A stretch of 64,000 bases of DNA from Agelaius tricolor (GCA_023055355.1 JALJCS010000001.1:105292881-105356880); one strand, 5' to 3'; counted from the first letter of the stretch, positions 35,098-46,112 are shown. Numbers and translations: made by a program. Notes: generated by a model not told the origin, from the letters alone.

Positions 35098-35169
35098 CAT
35101 CCAACCCACATCCCAGCTTAGAGGAGCCCTGAGCATCCAACCCACATCCCAGCTTCGAGGAGCCCTGAA
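35098..35169. repeat. 36-bp tandem duplication
   Basis: Two adjacent 36-bp units (35098-35133, 35134-35169) start with CATCCAACCCACATCCCAGC. They differ at the TTAGAGG/TTCGAGG position and at the last base (CTGAG/CTGAAT junction). A recent local duplication. Confidence 0.95.
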
Positions 35170-35950
35170 TATCAGAAATTTGTCCCTAACTTGAGTTAGT
35201 TGGTAACTGAGTCTCGTGGCCTCCATTTCACAACATCCTGATTCCTCCATTAGCTGCTGGAGGCACTGCACAGAGACAGCCACAAAGGTCCATCACCAAA
35301 AATTCTCTACATAAAAGCAAAAGACTCAGTTTCTCAGCCTCAAGTTGCTCAGTAAAACAGATTGAATGGAGGGCAGAATCTGTCCCTAAAACATGTTGTT
35401 ATTTCCTCATCATTTGAACTAAATATGGAGGCAGACAGATTTACATGAGAGTGAATTTGAAAAAGGGATAAAATGTTCAGAAAGGAAAATGTTGTTGTCA
35501 TCTAGTTCTACTGCCTACAAAACAGATGAGAGATTTTGTTTTGTGTTTCTCCTGTGACACTCTGCAAGACACAGCAAATGTACTGGATTTGTTTAAAAGT
35601 TGCAAATGTGTGATTTGGAAGTATCTTTTAAAACTCTTTTTAAAAAAAGGGGATCCCATCTCACAACTAACCTTTGCAGTGTGCTCTTGGGCACCTTTTT
35701 TGGAATTGTGCTGTCACTGCATTTGATTTGCTGTCTGCATGTGTTGTTATGTGCCATATTGTCACAACTTAGGAAGAAGCAGTAAATTGAAGTCGAGTCC
35801 TCATTGGAATGAAACTCCCATTTTAAGGAGAAATTCAGATCTATTCAGTTTGACCTTGGAACTTGAATTAAATCTTTAGAAACTCAACTTTCTCAAGGGA
35901 AGTATGAGGTTTGTATGAGACTGGATATATTAAAATCTTGTACAGCTCTG
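35170..35950. other. Unique DNA, no gene seen
   Basis: A-run at about 35641-35648. Nothing recognised. Confidence 0.5.
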
Positions 35951-36260
35951 GTATAGTGCACGTGCCGGGATGGTTAATTTTTAATTTAGAGGACAATGAG
36001 AAAATCAAAGGGTTTCACCTGAACTAATTTTCACAGAGCTAATTTTTTATACTCAAAGCTGGTTTATAAGCATTTAACAATCCATTAAAAGCAGTATTAA
36101 AAGCTCAGCTGTGATTTTTACTGAAACATTTTTGTATGTTTAACCTGATTTCTGAATGGATTTTTTATAGTTTGGGGTGGTATCATAAAAATGCACATAA
36201 GTCTAGGCTGGATTCCAATTTTGTATTGTAATAAGCAGAATTTTATGTATGGGTCTGTAT
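35951..36260. promoter_or_regulatory. Candidate conserved non-coding block (weak)
   Basis: It opens with a CpG-bearing GTGCACGTGCCGGGATGG (35957-35974, includes an E-box CACGTG). Long AT-rich TAATTTTTAATTTAG and CTAATTTT strings follow. It is repeat-free. The call rests on texture only. Confidence 0.2.
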
Positions 36261-37292
36261 GCACATTCAACAAATCATTCAGAAAGAAAAATCAAGTGGA
36301 TGTGGTTATTGAAGATGAGGATGGCATTTACCTGCTTGAAATTTGATGCATATAATACATAAGGAGTTGTCCTTGCTTCAGTCATAAAACTAATCCATTT
36401 AGATTGTCACGTCAGGGAGCTGGGGACAATAGGTTTCTGCAAGACTACAGCATGTCACCACCTCAGTGCAGCAGAGCAGCACTCACAGTGGAAAGCAAAG
36501 CCAGGACACTTGCTCCTGTCCTACCTGCGACAGGGCGCTAAATCCTCTCTCAGGACTGGGAAAATGTACTTGCCCTGCTCCCACAGAGAGAGGCAAACCC
36601 TGAGATGTCTACCATGGCCAAACGTTTTTCTCCTGCTCTCTATCATTGCTGAGTAAATGCTGACTTATCTTCATTAAATCTGCATGCAGCAAATCAATAA
36701 GAAGTTGGGGGGCTTGTTTGTAGAAGTATCGGAATCATTTTGGCATGCTGTTAACATGTTGATGACTCATTTTAGTGTGAATTCAGGAGTTGCCAGGAAA
36801 TATCACTAAGGCTATCTAAGTCTGGCTAATGCAGAAATTATAGGTACACTGCAACCCATGTGTCAGAGTAAAAGAGAAAGAAAATAAAAATCTCCCTGTG
36901 CTTACAATTCCTTGAATTGAAGTCAGACATGGGGCTTTAGGCTTAACTGCATTTTATGCCTGTGCTTTTCTAGAGGAAAAAATGGACCAGTGTATTTTTC
37001 TCACAGTAAGGATTGTGGAAGTTTAACCCCAGAAGTTCCTCCAGCTCTCCAAAGTAGCAGATGTACCATTTGTAATGTGTGATGCTCTGTGAGTGCTGCA
37101 TTTTTGTGCCCTGGAGTGTAGGAATATGACAAGGAGAGAAGCTACCCACAAGGAATGAGGAGGTGGAACAAGATGGAAGTGGATGTGTTGGTGCAGGATG
37201 CACAGTACGTGGTTTAACAAGCTGGGATAAGTCACACAGTACGGCCAGCCTGGAAAAGCACTTCCTAGAAGCTTTTTGTCAGGCACTTTCTC
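36261..37292. other. Unique DNA, no gene seen
   Basis: 36.68-36.85 kb (GTATCGGAATCATTTTGGC, TGTTGATGACTCATTTTAGTG with an AP-1-like TGACTCA) is unremarkable apart from that site. No gene or repeat family recognised. Confidence 0.5.
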
Positions 37293-37315
37293 TTTTTTTT
37301 TTTTTTTTTTTTTTT
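37293..37315. repeat. T23 homopolymer
   Basis: An uninterrupted run of 23 T residues. On the minus strand it reads as a lysine stretch inside an otherwise unsupported 141-codon open frame, which is a reason to distrust that frame. Confidence 0.97.
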
Positions 37316-37417
37316 GTTTTGGGTATAATGCAAGGTAGATTACGGATTTCTCTGCTAATCTGCAGAAAAACACTATTTTCACCAGCATCAGTGGCCATAA
37401 CTCATCAGCTCCACAAT

Positions 37418-37690
37418 TCATAGAAACATAAAATGGTTTAGGATACAAAGGACTTAAATACTATCTAGTTCCAGCCCCCTGCCATGGGCAGGGACACCTT
37501 CCAGTAGACCAGGTTGCTCAAAGCCCTACCCAATCTGGCCTTGAATCCCCTTCCAAGGATGGGGAGTCCACAGCATCTCTGGGCAAAATGTTCCATCAAT
37601 GGTAGCATCACCACCCTTTCAGTGACAAATTTCTTCCTAACATCATCATTCAAACCTTCTTCTCACATTATTGCCTCTCCTGAGCATGGA
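37418..37690 (-). mobile_element. CR1 LINE 3' end
   Basis: The plus strand starts TTCATAGAAACATAAAATGG, a decayed GAATCATAGAATGG terminus. It proceeds through CCCCCTGCCATGGGCAGGG, ACACCTTCCAGTAGACCAGG, TTGCTCAAAGCCCTACCC, GGATGGGGAGTCCACAGC and TTTCTTCCTAACATC. The order and content match the inverted CR1 3' region over about 270 bases. It is 5'-truncated. Confidence 0.94.
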
Positions 37691-38612
37691 AGGAGTTCAG
37701 CATTGGCAGCCCCTCTCCCTTGGATGTTCAAGACCATCTGTGCATGCTAATTGCAGTAGTGACTTTCTTATGTGGATTTTCCAACAGGCTCAAAGATAAA
37801 CCATCAGAAGGGTAATACTGAACCAAGGACCTAAGAGCTGAAGTCTCTGAATACCCTCTAACTAAGCTATCCTCCTGAGTTGTTTCCCTCTTACTGGAAT
37901 GATGGTATATACACAAATGTGCAACTTAACATATGTGGAGTACCCTGGGACAAAGGAATTGCTGTTTGAGACCTTGGAAGTTCACAATTATAGCCACAGA
38001 ACCAAACTATTTCTAAAGGTCAACAGAACTCCAGTAATTTATGCAACTCTCTTCTGAGAAGTTATTATTATGTGATAATTTTCATATGTAATTACCTTTT
38101 TCCTTTTTGCTGATTCACCTCTTAAACCCTTCATGCCTGTGATTGAGAAGCATCACCTTGCACATAGGAAGGAAGAAAAGATATAATCAAACTATATATC
38201 TGATCTATAAGTCTGATCTTTTAGTCAATAGAGGCAGTTTCTGATCTTTGTCACTTGCAGAGGGAGAGGGGAATTTCACTGACACAACCAGTGATTTTTT
38301 TTGATGGGAGAAAAGTCGGAAGGGGGTGGGGTAGGACACTGTGAGTAGGAGCCTTTGTTCAGTGAAACAAATGTTAACACCAGAATACAGATAAAACTTT
38401 ATGTATTATTAAAGAATACATTTTGCTCTTGCAAAAATGTAATGCAACCTGGAATCATTTATTCAAACTGGTAATTCTTTTCATGTTGTCACATTACAAA
38501 AACGTCTTGATGTGTCTTGTGTCTGACTGAAAATATAAAACACTATGGTAAAGGCAACTAATAAGAAGGACTATTTTCTTTAGCCTTAACACCAATGCAG
38601 AAAGACATTACC
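37691..38612. other. Unique AT-rich DNA, no gene seen
   Basis: A short G-rich patch lies near 38317-38334. No other signal. Confidence 0.55.
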
Positions 38613-38684
38613 AGGGGAAAAAAAAAAGGGGGAAAAAGCCCCACATAAATTGATGGGAAAGGAGAAGGGGGGAAAAAAGCAAAG
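38613..38684. repeat. Purine-rich low-complexity tract
   Basis: Blocks of GGGGAAAA and GGAAAAAAGC alternate (38613-38637 and 38655-38684) with a short ordinary insert. It may form triplex or slipped structures, but nothing more can be said. Confidence 0.7.
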
Positions 38685-38699
38685 ATATTCTGATAGGTC

Positions 38700-39060
38700 A
38701 TCCTTTTTTCAATACATGAGCATTTCGTCTACAGTAATCTACCAGGACTGTCAAATTTGATTGAAAGATAATGCAAGATTTTTTTTCTTGACACAATTTA
38801 TAGCATGTATCCATTAGGAATAATTATGGTTGCATGATTTTGCTAGCTGTTATCTCTACAAGTGTTACTAATGGTTTTATCAATTACTCCCTGTCCAATA
38901 ACTGCATGGTTGTAACCTAATTTAAAGACACTCTATCACTAGGCTGATTTGTGTAGTAGTAAATGACAGCATTTGAGACACCAGCCAAACGACTCACTTC
39001 AGTGACTTAGTTAGTCTCTAATAATTAACAATTAGTAGGTACCTAGGAAAAGCTCAAGAG
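38700..39060. promoter_or_regulatory. Candidate conserved non-coding block
   Basis: It is repeat-free and rich in homeodomain-like cores (TCTAATAATTAACAATTAG near 39018-39036, AATAATTATGG near 38819). It keeps CpGs in an AT-rich background (CATTTCGTCTAC near 38723, CCAAACGACTCAC near 38984). It reads like a vertebrate developmental enhancer, but this is pattern recognition; alignment to other birds or mammals would decide it. Confidence 0.3.
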
Positions 39061-39963
39061 ACTAGAGCTCCCATGTTTCCCTTTCTTATCTGAATACAAG
39101 AAGTTACCAAAATGATCTCCTGTAAACAGAAACCTTTAAATAAATTCTCCTTCTGTGGCTGATAAAAAATGTGCTTTAATAAAGGTGAAGAGTTGAGGAA
39201 TAAAACAGAACTGAACTTTAGGATCCATGGTTGTAAGACATAGTGACAACCTAAGGAGGAGATACAGGATTATACTTTGTGGTTTTGCTGTTAGTGCTAT
39301 AGTTCAAAAGCAAAGCCAGTGTGCTAAAAGGGGAATAGTGCTGGCAAAATTGTGCTATTTCCTTGAACTTTAGAGCAAAAATGCTGGATGTGCAGAAAGG
39401 AGCACTTCATTACAGATCATTAGTGAGGTTTTATGTACAGCTCAGAAAGGTATTGCCTGCTCAGAACAGACTGGAAAGAAGTCTATTTTAAATGAGTGTA
39501 AAAGATGGTATTCCTCCAAGGATGTTATCTCTGAGGATTTTAAAGAAATTTTCCATTAAAAAATCTCTCTTCTTAAATAAGACTTTGAACTTTAGGTTTA
39601 AAGCAGGATCTTGTACTCTGCAAGAAACTATTTCTATGTATGCACAAAGATATTTAAAATTACAGTGAGTGTACAGGGGTTGAGGTTTTTACAGTGCACA
39701 GTCCTTTGCACAGTCCATTAGTATATATGAATCTAGCTTGATGGGCAAAATTGCCCAGAATAATTCATCATTTGGGTTATTGTGTCAGATCTTAGTACAT
39801 CATCTCTTTCAGATTATCCAAGATCCCAACATAACAATCTTTCCCTAGGAGCCTTGAGGGTTGTATGTTTATAAAATGCTGCACTTTACCCACTCAACAG
39901 TCTGATGACATTTCCAGCCTTACATGCAAAACCAATATCTGCTATGAAGCTTGCACATTCTTC
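39061..39963. other. Unique AT-rich DNA, no gene seen
   Basis: The string CAGTGCACAGTCCTTTGCACAGTCC near 39690-39715 holds a short imperfect direct repeat. No gene or transposon recognised. Confidence 0.5.
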
Positions 39964-40090
39964 GTAGGAACATAGGAGCTGCCACACTGGATTAGAGCAG
40001 TGATCCATCTAGCATGGTCCCTGTCTCTGACAGATGCCAAATCCCAGCTGCTTTAGAGGAAGGTGTGAGAAACCTCATCAGAAAAAATCT
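39964..40090 (-). mobile_element. Ancient CR1/L3-like 3' end fragment
   Basis: GTAGGAACATAGGAGCTGCC, ACACTGGATTAGAGCAGTG, ATCCATCTAGCATGG, TCCCTGTCTCTGACAG and AGAGGAAGGTGTGAGAAACC follow the widespread amniote motif series ATAAGAACATAAGAACTGCC / ATACTGGGTCAGACC / GTCCATCTAGCCCAG / ATCCTGTCTCTGACAG. That series belongs to an old CR1-clade LINE 3' region, inverted here. It is diverged but the order is intact. Confidence 0.75.
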
Positions 40091-40679
40091 CTGGAAGCAC
40101 CTGCCTATAAAGGGAGTTGCTTCTTAAACCCTTAGTAAGTGACTGGTTTATGCCCTAAAGCATGGCTGCATATATGCTTTCAAAATTACAGGGTTTTTGT
40201 TATAATTACAGGAGCTGTCACTATCCTTATAATATTTGTATTATATTCTTGATCTCAAGGCTGTGTCTGGGTTCCACTGCACAATCCCACTTGCCTGATC
40301 ATTATCCAGGTTGAGGGCTGACCCAGACAGGCTGTAGTTTGCTTTTAGGCAATGAGGTCAAGTTTCTTTCTCCTGGGATCCGAGTCCTGCCCAGAGATGG
40401 GGGAGATAAAGAATGTCTAGTTCCCAACCTGACATGGGCTCTCAGATCACACAGTATAAAATAGTCAAAGAAACCAAGCTGCCATTAATTAATTCTGTTG
40501 GGTTGGTTTGGATATTTTTTAAGTCTCTCCTGTTGCATTTAAATTTTCTTTATTTTTTTGTTGACTCCATGCTTAGAATTCATAGAAACAGTAAGCAGCG
40601 AGCCTCCTTTTTTTCTCACTAAATATTTTTTATCTTTATTACTCTTACCATTTTCTGGTTTTCACCCACAGTCTAAAAT
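40091..40679. other. Unique DNA, no gene seen
   Basis: Ordinary sequence with T-rich patches near 40514 and 40548. Nothing recognised. Confidence 0.5.
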
Positions 40680-40717
40680 CCCTCCTCTTTTCTATTTTCC
40701 CTCCTCTTTTCTATTTT
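40680..40717. repeat. 19-bp perfect tandem duplication
   Basis: CCCTCCTCTTTTCTATTTT occurs twice back to back (40680-40698, 40699-40717) without a mismatch. Pyrimidine-only apart from one A per unit. Confidence 0.95.
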
Positions 40718-41099
40718 CTGTTCTTAACTTATATTCATCCATCTAAGCATTTCATTCCCATTTTAGAAGCTCTTTATTTTCTCAGATGCACTACACAGTA
40801 TGCTGAGTGTAACATTCATTTATCTAATGTCATGAAAATAATTTTAGTTCTGTTCTCTGCCTCCAAATGTATCCGTAATGTAAATATTATTTAATAATGT
40901 TAAATGACAAAACTCATGCCTCTGATTTTAGCTTAATCTGATGACAATATTCATCAGATAGCAGAGCATTTGTCCATTCAGTGAGCTGATAAAATAGTCT
41001 CAAGTCTGGGTTGCTGAAGACAGAGATGGTCTTCAAAATGTAGTTTTAACCTCACCCACCCTTCCTGGTTCATCTGCATATTCTTTTGAAAACCACTCA
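40718..41099. other. Unique AT-rich DNA, no gene seen
   Basis: Dense in AT with TAAT cores near 40888-40905. No repeat or gene recognised. Confidence 0.5.
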
Positions 41100-41290
41100 T
41101 TGAGTATCTGTAGCCCAAATGATGTCATCAGGCACAGCATGCAGCCACTACAAGTGGGACAATTATAATTTTTGTAGCTGATTAATCATCATGAAAAAGT
41201 AACAGTCAATTGACTCAATCATACATCCATGGTGATTAATCACACTTCACTTGTGTTTTTTACAAGTATTTTACCGACAGTGCAGATGTT
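41100..41290. promoter_or_regulatory. Candidate enhancer core with three spaced palindromes
   Basis: Two copies of TGATTAATCA (41179-41188 and 41233-41242) flank a 12-bp perfect palindrome AGTCAATTGACT (41204-41215). The palindrome centres are about 26 and 28 bases apart. GATTAATC is a palindromic paired/K50-type homeodomain dimer string. A TGATGTCATCA palindrome-like CRE/AP-1-type string lies upstream (about 41120-41130). The palindromes are direct sequence observations; the enhancer role is inference. Confidence 0.4.
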
Positions 41291-42976
41291 GGATGATTTT
41301 TCTCCTTGAGCCTTTTCCTTGGTCACAGATGTTAAGTAATCACCTTGTCCTGATACTTGACTTACCTAATTTTTTCTTCTTCAGGCCCTTAAAAACAAAT
41401 GTGTTTCTTATATAGAAAGAAAATGTTAAACTAGTTATTAATTTTTTTCCAGGTCAATCAATATCTGAAATCACCGCAATTGTCATTTGTAGTCATAGGT
41501 GTTTTCAACAAGCACATTGCTCTTAAATCTGTTCTCTGTTATGCATGACAGCAGGAGTACTAATAAAACCCTGACAGCAGCAGGTAGCAGAGTCCATCTT
41601 ATTTTTAAGCCACAGTTAGAGCTTCTAATCCAAGTGTATGAAAAGTCTCACCTGATTGTAACTAATTGGCATCCAGGCACACAAACAAGCAAACAAGAAT
41701 CTTTTGACACCAAAATATTGAGTTTCAGAGATACTGGCTGGTAGACTTTAGTCTTAACCTTGGTTAGAAAGGTAAGGGAAATTGCTGAAATGCCTCAGCA
41801 GATGAAAGTGTAACACAGAGCTAAAACCCTACTAATGATATTTTCCATGGAATTACATCTATACTGATGAAGCCATGAGAATTTACAACCACTGTCTCTC
41901 TTATAACCATTATATTCTATTGGGACATGTCTCATGTGCATATAGAGAGATGATTTTGTTTTAGGGCGTGCAAGTCAATTTCTAGGTGATTTTCAAAGAT
42001 TTATTTCAGAGGACCCCTTATAGATAAAATCAATATATTTCCCAGGCTGCCCTCAATACTGCAAATGGAAATGTGTAGGGCAAATAAGTTGTATACCTCA
42101 AACAATGCGAGCCTCAGTGACTCTAACCAAGTTTCATCCTTCAAAAAAAGCCAAAGATCCTCATTCTATTTAGAAAAATTATCGTACCAACCTCTTTGCC
42201 CAGCCTTAGATCACTGCTAAGATCAATGCATACACTGGAAATTGCTTTCACGAAAAGATGACACAGCTGCATTGAATTCTGTACTAGACCCCAGCCTTGA
42301 TGCTGTTAATAAAGAGCCTAAGGTTGGGTATAATTGTTAATACACTAATTCTAAAAATCCACTCAAATGTCACTTATAATCAGGATTTTCTACTGTGCTA
42401 GGACCCCTGGGGAAACCTTTGAAGCTGTGAATGGTGTACACGATGACAGGGATGAACATAAGAAGGTAGAAGGCCACCGATGTTGTTTAGCTTAGTTGTA
42501 TAAAACTATCACGTATATAGAAGCTTAGAAATACTGGCAGCTAGGAAGATGGGAAGGCAAAGTGTGAGATGGAGGAAACACACAGATCCAGAAGGAAAAG
42601 CTTTATACTAAACCCAGTTATATCAAAGCATTAGGGGGAGAGATGAAGAAACTATACGGCTTGTAATTTACAGCAGAAGTACTAAGGCAGAAAAGACATT
42701 ATAAAAGCATTTCATCAAGAAGACATCCATGACAGAAAACTATTTAAAACAATAAATCAAAAAAAATTAGTCATTTTATTAGCAGTAGAGATGAACTTTA
42801 CAGCAGATGTGAAAAAGTGGGATGGCTGTGAAACCTTGAAAAGTGAAATGAGAATAACAGAGTAAATTAATATGCAATATCAAAAAAACCTTTGAATGTA
42901 AATCAGTGATTATACATTAATTGGCTCTTAATTTTATTAGAGCTGCACACACATTTTGTTTTATCATATCTTTGAT
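41291..42976. other. Unique AT-rich DNA, no gene seen
   Basis: No repeat family. 42.16-42.31 kb keeps isolated CpGs (TTATCGTACC, TTTCACGAAAAG) without other features. Confidence 0.5.
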
Positions 42977-42988
42977 ATTATTGCATAA

Positions 42989-43026
<38 letters not shown>

Positions 43027-43035
43027 CATAACATT
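42977..43035. repeat. (TTA)11 between 16-bp direct repeats
   Basis: Eleven perfect TTA units (42991-43023) lie between ATTATTGCATAACATT (42977-42992) and ATTAATGCATAACATT (43020-43035), which differ at one base. The microsatellite may have grown inside a short duplication. Confidence 0.95.
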
Positions 43036-43415
43036 TTGAAATGTAATTTTGTGTACTTCCTCTCAGTTCTTGTTTCACTTTATTTATGATTACTGCTTGG
43101 GCTTGTGTGAAGTGAATGCATCTCCCTCAATAATGAAGTACAGAAGAGTTGGACAGACTTCTCAGAGTCACAAGGCTTGCTATAAAAAAATCCCTCATGA
43201 ATCTTTTACAGCCATAAGTAGCCTGGCACAGGTAATACCTCTACTGCTATGGGAATTTTGGCTGAAAATATTTTTTAAAGCTCCTGAGAAAAAGAAGGTG
43301 TCAGGATATATATGTGGTGGTGCTAGAAACAGTTGTTTTCATCAAGGGTAAGTTTTCTCAGTTTTTGTTTGGAATAACTGACTGCCACAGATAATAGCTG
43401 ATTCCTACTTGTAGT
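43036..43415. other. Unique DNA, no gene seen
   Basis: A 100-codon plus-strand frame (43049-43351) has no domain and crosses no recognised element. Not called. Confidence 0.5.
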
Positions 43416-43713
43416 CATACAATCACAGAATGTTCCAGGTTGGAAAGGATCACAAAGACCCTCTAGTCCCAACCCCCTGCTGTGGACAGGGACCTTTCAG
43501 TAGACCAGGTTGCTTAGAGTTCTATTCAAGCTTAAACATTTCCAGGAATGAGGCATCCACAACTTCTCTGGATAACCTGTTCCATTGCTTCACCACCCCC
43601 ACAGAAAAGACATTTTTCCTAATATCTAATCTAAACCTACTCTCTTTCAATTTGAAGGTCCTGCCACTACATGCCCCTGTAAATACTCTCCCCCTCTTTC
43701 TTGTCGGTGCTGG
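43416..43713 (-). mobile_element. CR1 LINE 3' end
   Basis: It starts on the plus strand with CATACAATCACAGAATG (octamer-type terminus), then TTCCAGGTTGGAAAGGATC, CCAACCCCCTGCTGTGG, ACAGGGACCTTTCAGTAGAC, CATCCACAACTTCTCTGG, CCTAATATCTAATCTAAACC and CTCTTTCTTGTCGGTGCTGG. It is the best-preserved inverted CR1 terminus here, about 300 bases, 5'-truncated. The GAATG terminus is intact enough to place the insertion end within a few bases. Confidence 0.96.
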
Positions 43714-45290
43714 AAGGAAAACACAGGGTTTCTAACTCTTCCAATACTGTTGAATTTGAGGTGTAGGTTGCTCATTACTCCCTTGCATGGATTTCTGCAG
43801 AGAGAACAGGAGCTGGGTTATGAGCTTGTCTCCCAAGATTTCTTTTTAGTTAGAGTGCAGACCACATAGGAGATTTCAAACCATTTAATTGATGGCAGAA
43901 TATGGGAAAGCAAAGAGAGAGATAAACTGATGCTGGAATAACAATTGGATGAGCAAGAGGAATTTTCCCACTGTACAAAAGTGCATGAAGAAAAAAACAG
44001 AGGACATTAAGAAAAGCCAGGAGGAGTGAGGTGGGACTTGTGAGGGCAGGAGATTAGGACAGGAATAAGACACTCAGAGAGTGGCAAAAGCCTTTTTCTG
44101 AGGTCAAAATGCAAATGAGGTTTCCTGGATGTCCCTGCCCCTCTAGTCTTGGTGAGTATGTAGCTGTGAAACTTGCTGCCAGTGTGACCAGTGCCCTTGC
44201 AGGATCAACGCTCTGCTGACCCAGGCCATGGGCAGGGGCAATCCTTCAGCTCACAAAGCCAAGAGGGTCTGAGCAGAGGGTCACTTTACAGCCCTCTAGA
44301 CATCAGCACAATACCAGGCAATGAGACCTTTTGATGGAGACTGAAAGGGGAGCAGGATTCACTTTGTGTCTAAGCAACAAAACAGGAGAAATTTATGCAA
44401 GTAAATACAATCTTTCCAGAACCAAGTAAAACTGTAATTAACTCCACTTTCTAGGTATATCTTGTAACTTTGGTGCAGCTGTAAACAGGCCTGAGGAGCC
44501 AGTCTGGAGCCTGGACCCCTGAGACTGTGTGAGAGACCCCAGCCTACCTTGTACGGAGGTGAATGAATCAGCAGGGCCCAGGCAGCCTGCAAGAGCAACA
44601 GCCTCTTGGTTAAAATTCTCACGTCGATGCAGACTGTTTTCACTTTCAGCAGAACAGCATTTTCCAAAAATGTGCTGATCAGCTCTAATTATCAAGGTTA
44701 CAAACTGAATCACTCAAAAGGTAAGAAATGCCAGAATCTGTGCTGCCTGGGTAACCTTGCTGCTCACATGCACACCCCTTGCACATGCCTTATGATATAG
44801 TCTATAATTATCTGATTGCTTGTTATTTTTGCCCCTGTATCATTGGAGGCATGGGATGCACCTGCAGCAGGGATGAATCAGAGTTAAGTAGTGAAGGTGG
44901 CTGCTCTCCTTAGACATCCTGTTTTGGTTGGTGTAAAGACATGTAGGCTGAAGACAGTGGGGAAAGAAAGTTTAAGGCACAAGTTTTGGCAAAAAATGCC
45001 AATCAGAAGACCTAACTCTGGCCAAACCTCCACTACAGGATTCCTCCAAGGTTCTGGTTAAATCACTTAAGCTAAATATTGAGCAGGTGATTCTTCAGAG
45101 GAGACCCAAACTTCTCTGAAAAGCAATGCCTCAGAAGGAGATGAAGGAGATTTATGAAGCTGAGGAATACCACCTTTATTTTGTGCTTTCTGTGTACCTC
45201 AGTTTAGACCTTGGGTTTTGATTTACAGAGCTTTGGAGCAGTCACACCTGCAACCAAAATCAATAACAGGAGCTGTACTTTGACGGCATA
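43714..45290. other. Unique DNA, partly GC-richer, no gene seen
   Basis: 44.10-44.60 kb is GC-richer than its surroundings but not CpG-rich. Minus-strand frames of 91 and 102 codons overlap there in different phases, as expected from base composition. A-run at about 45516-45528 lies just beyond. Confidence 0.5.
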
Positions 45291-45362
45291 AAGCATTGTA
45301 CAGCGCAATGCTAACATCTCTGGGGGGAAAAACATCCAAGCACAGATCCTAAACATTTCTAG
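45291..45362 (+). repeat. Unnamed diverged repeat, copy 1
   Basis: TTGTACAGCGCAATGCTAAC, CTCTGGGGGGAAAAAC and AGCACAGATCCTAAACATTT match a second copy about 760 bases downstream in the same orientation. Flanking sequence does not match, so the recognisable unit is about 65-70 bases. Family unknown. Confidence 0.6.
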
Positions 45363-46047
45363 CTGGGAACTCAGAGCTAATGGAAAACCTGGACCTTCAT
45401 GCCCCTGTACCCTGATTCTCCACCTAGACAGTTTCAATAATAATCATACTCTCCACACACCAAGGACATAATGAAAATAAATATCATGTATATCTGAGAA
45501 GCATACAGACTGTTAAAAAAAAAAAAAAGCCACAAGCAAATTAATAGCTTTGTCTTCAGAGCAGAAGAGGCAAGTGGTAACTAAGGCACAAAGCCAAGAA
45601 AAGCAATGAGGAGGTGCCAGATAGCTAAATAGCTCATTACACAGCACTATGCCCTGAAGGAGAAAGGGATCCCAGGGAAAAATAACATTATCTTTTCCTC
45701 TGATTGAAGATTGCATCAGAAGACATGGATAGAGAGAGGTGATGGCCAGTGTTTGATGACTCAGTAAATCCAGCTTAAGCCTTCCTAGAACTGGGGAACA
45801 GGCACAGCACCACAATCAAAATGGTGGCTCAGTTTGAATTTTTTTCTGGGAAAACAAAAAATTTTAACAAATTTTGGGGAATAGTCACAAATCTGAAGTT
45901 CATAAACTAAGGCTTTAGGTTTCTTCAAGCATTATACTTTTATACAGAAGACTATGTGGAAAGATAGGACTGACACAGGCTTGGCACTGAGTGTTCCACC
46001 CAGTTTAACATTAACAGTGCTTGATTTGGAATTTGAAGTGCTTGGTG
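45363..46047. other. Unique DNA between the two unnamed-repeat copies
   Basis: It contains the A-run at about 45516-45528 and a 100-codon minus-strand frame (45513-45815) that begins in that run. Nothing recognised. Confidence 0.5.
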
Positions 46048-46112
46048 TGCATACATTGCAATGCTAATGCTTCTGAAGGGAAAACCTAACACAGATTTTA
46101 AACATTAGCTTG
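46048..46112 (+). repeat. Unnamed diverged repeat, copy 2
   Basis: TGCATACATTGCAATGCTAA, GCTTCTGAAGGGAAAACC and ACACAGATTTTAAACATT align to copy 1 at 45291-45362 with substitutions and small indels. Either an old local duplication or two insertions of an undescribed family. Confidence 0.6.

Noticed and set aside
34704..35111. 135-codon minus-strand open frame
   Set aside because: It covers a CR1 3' end and GC-richer unassigned DNA; no motif and no splice context.
37023..37448. 141-codon minus-strand open frame
   Set aside because: It runs through the T23 homopolymer (poly-lysine in translation) and into a CR1 end; no protein family.
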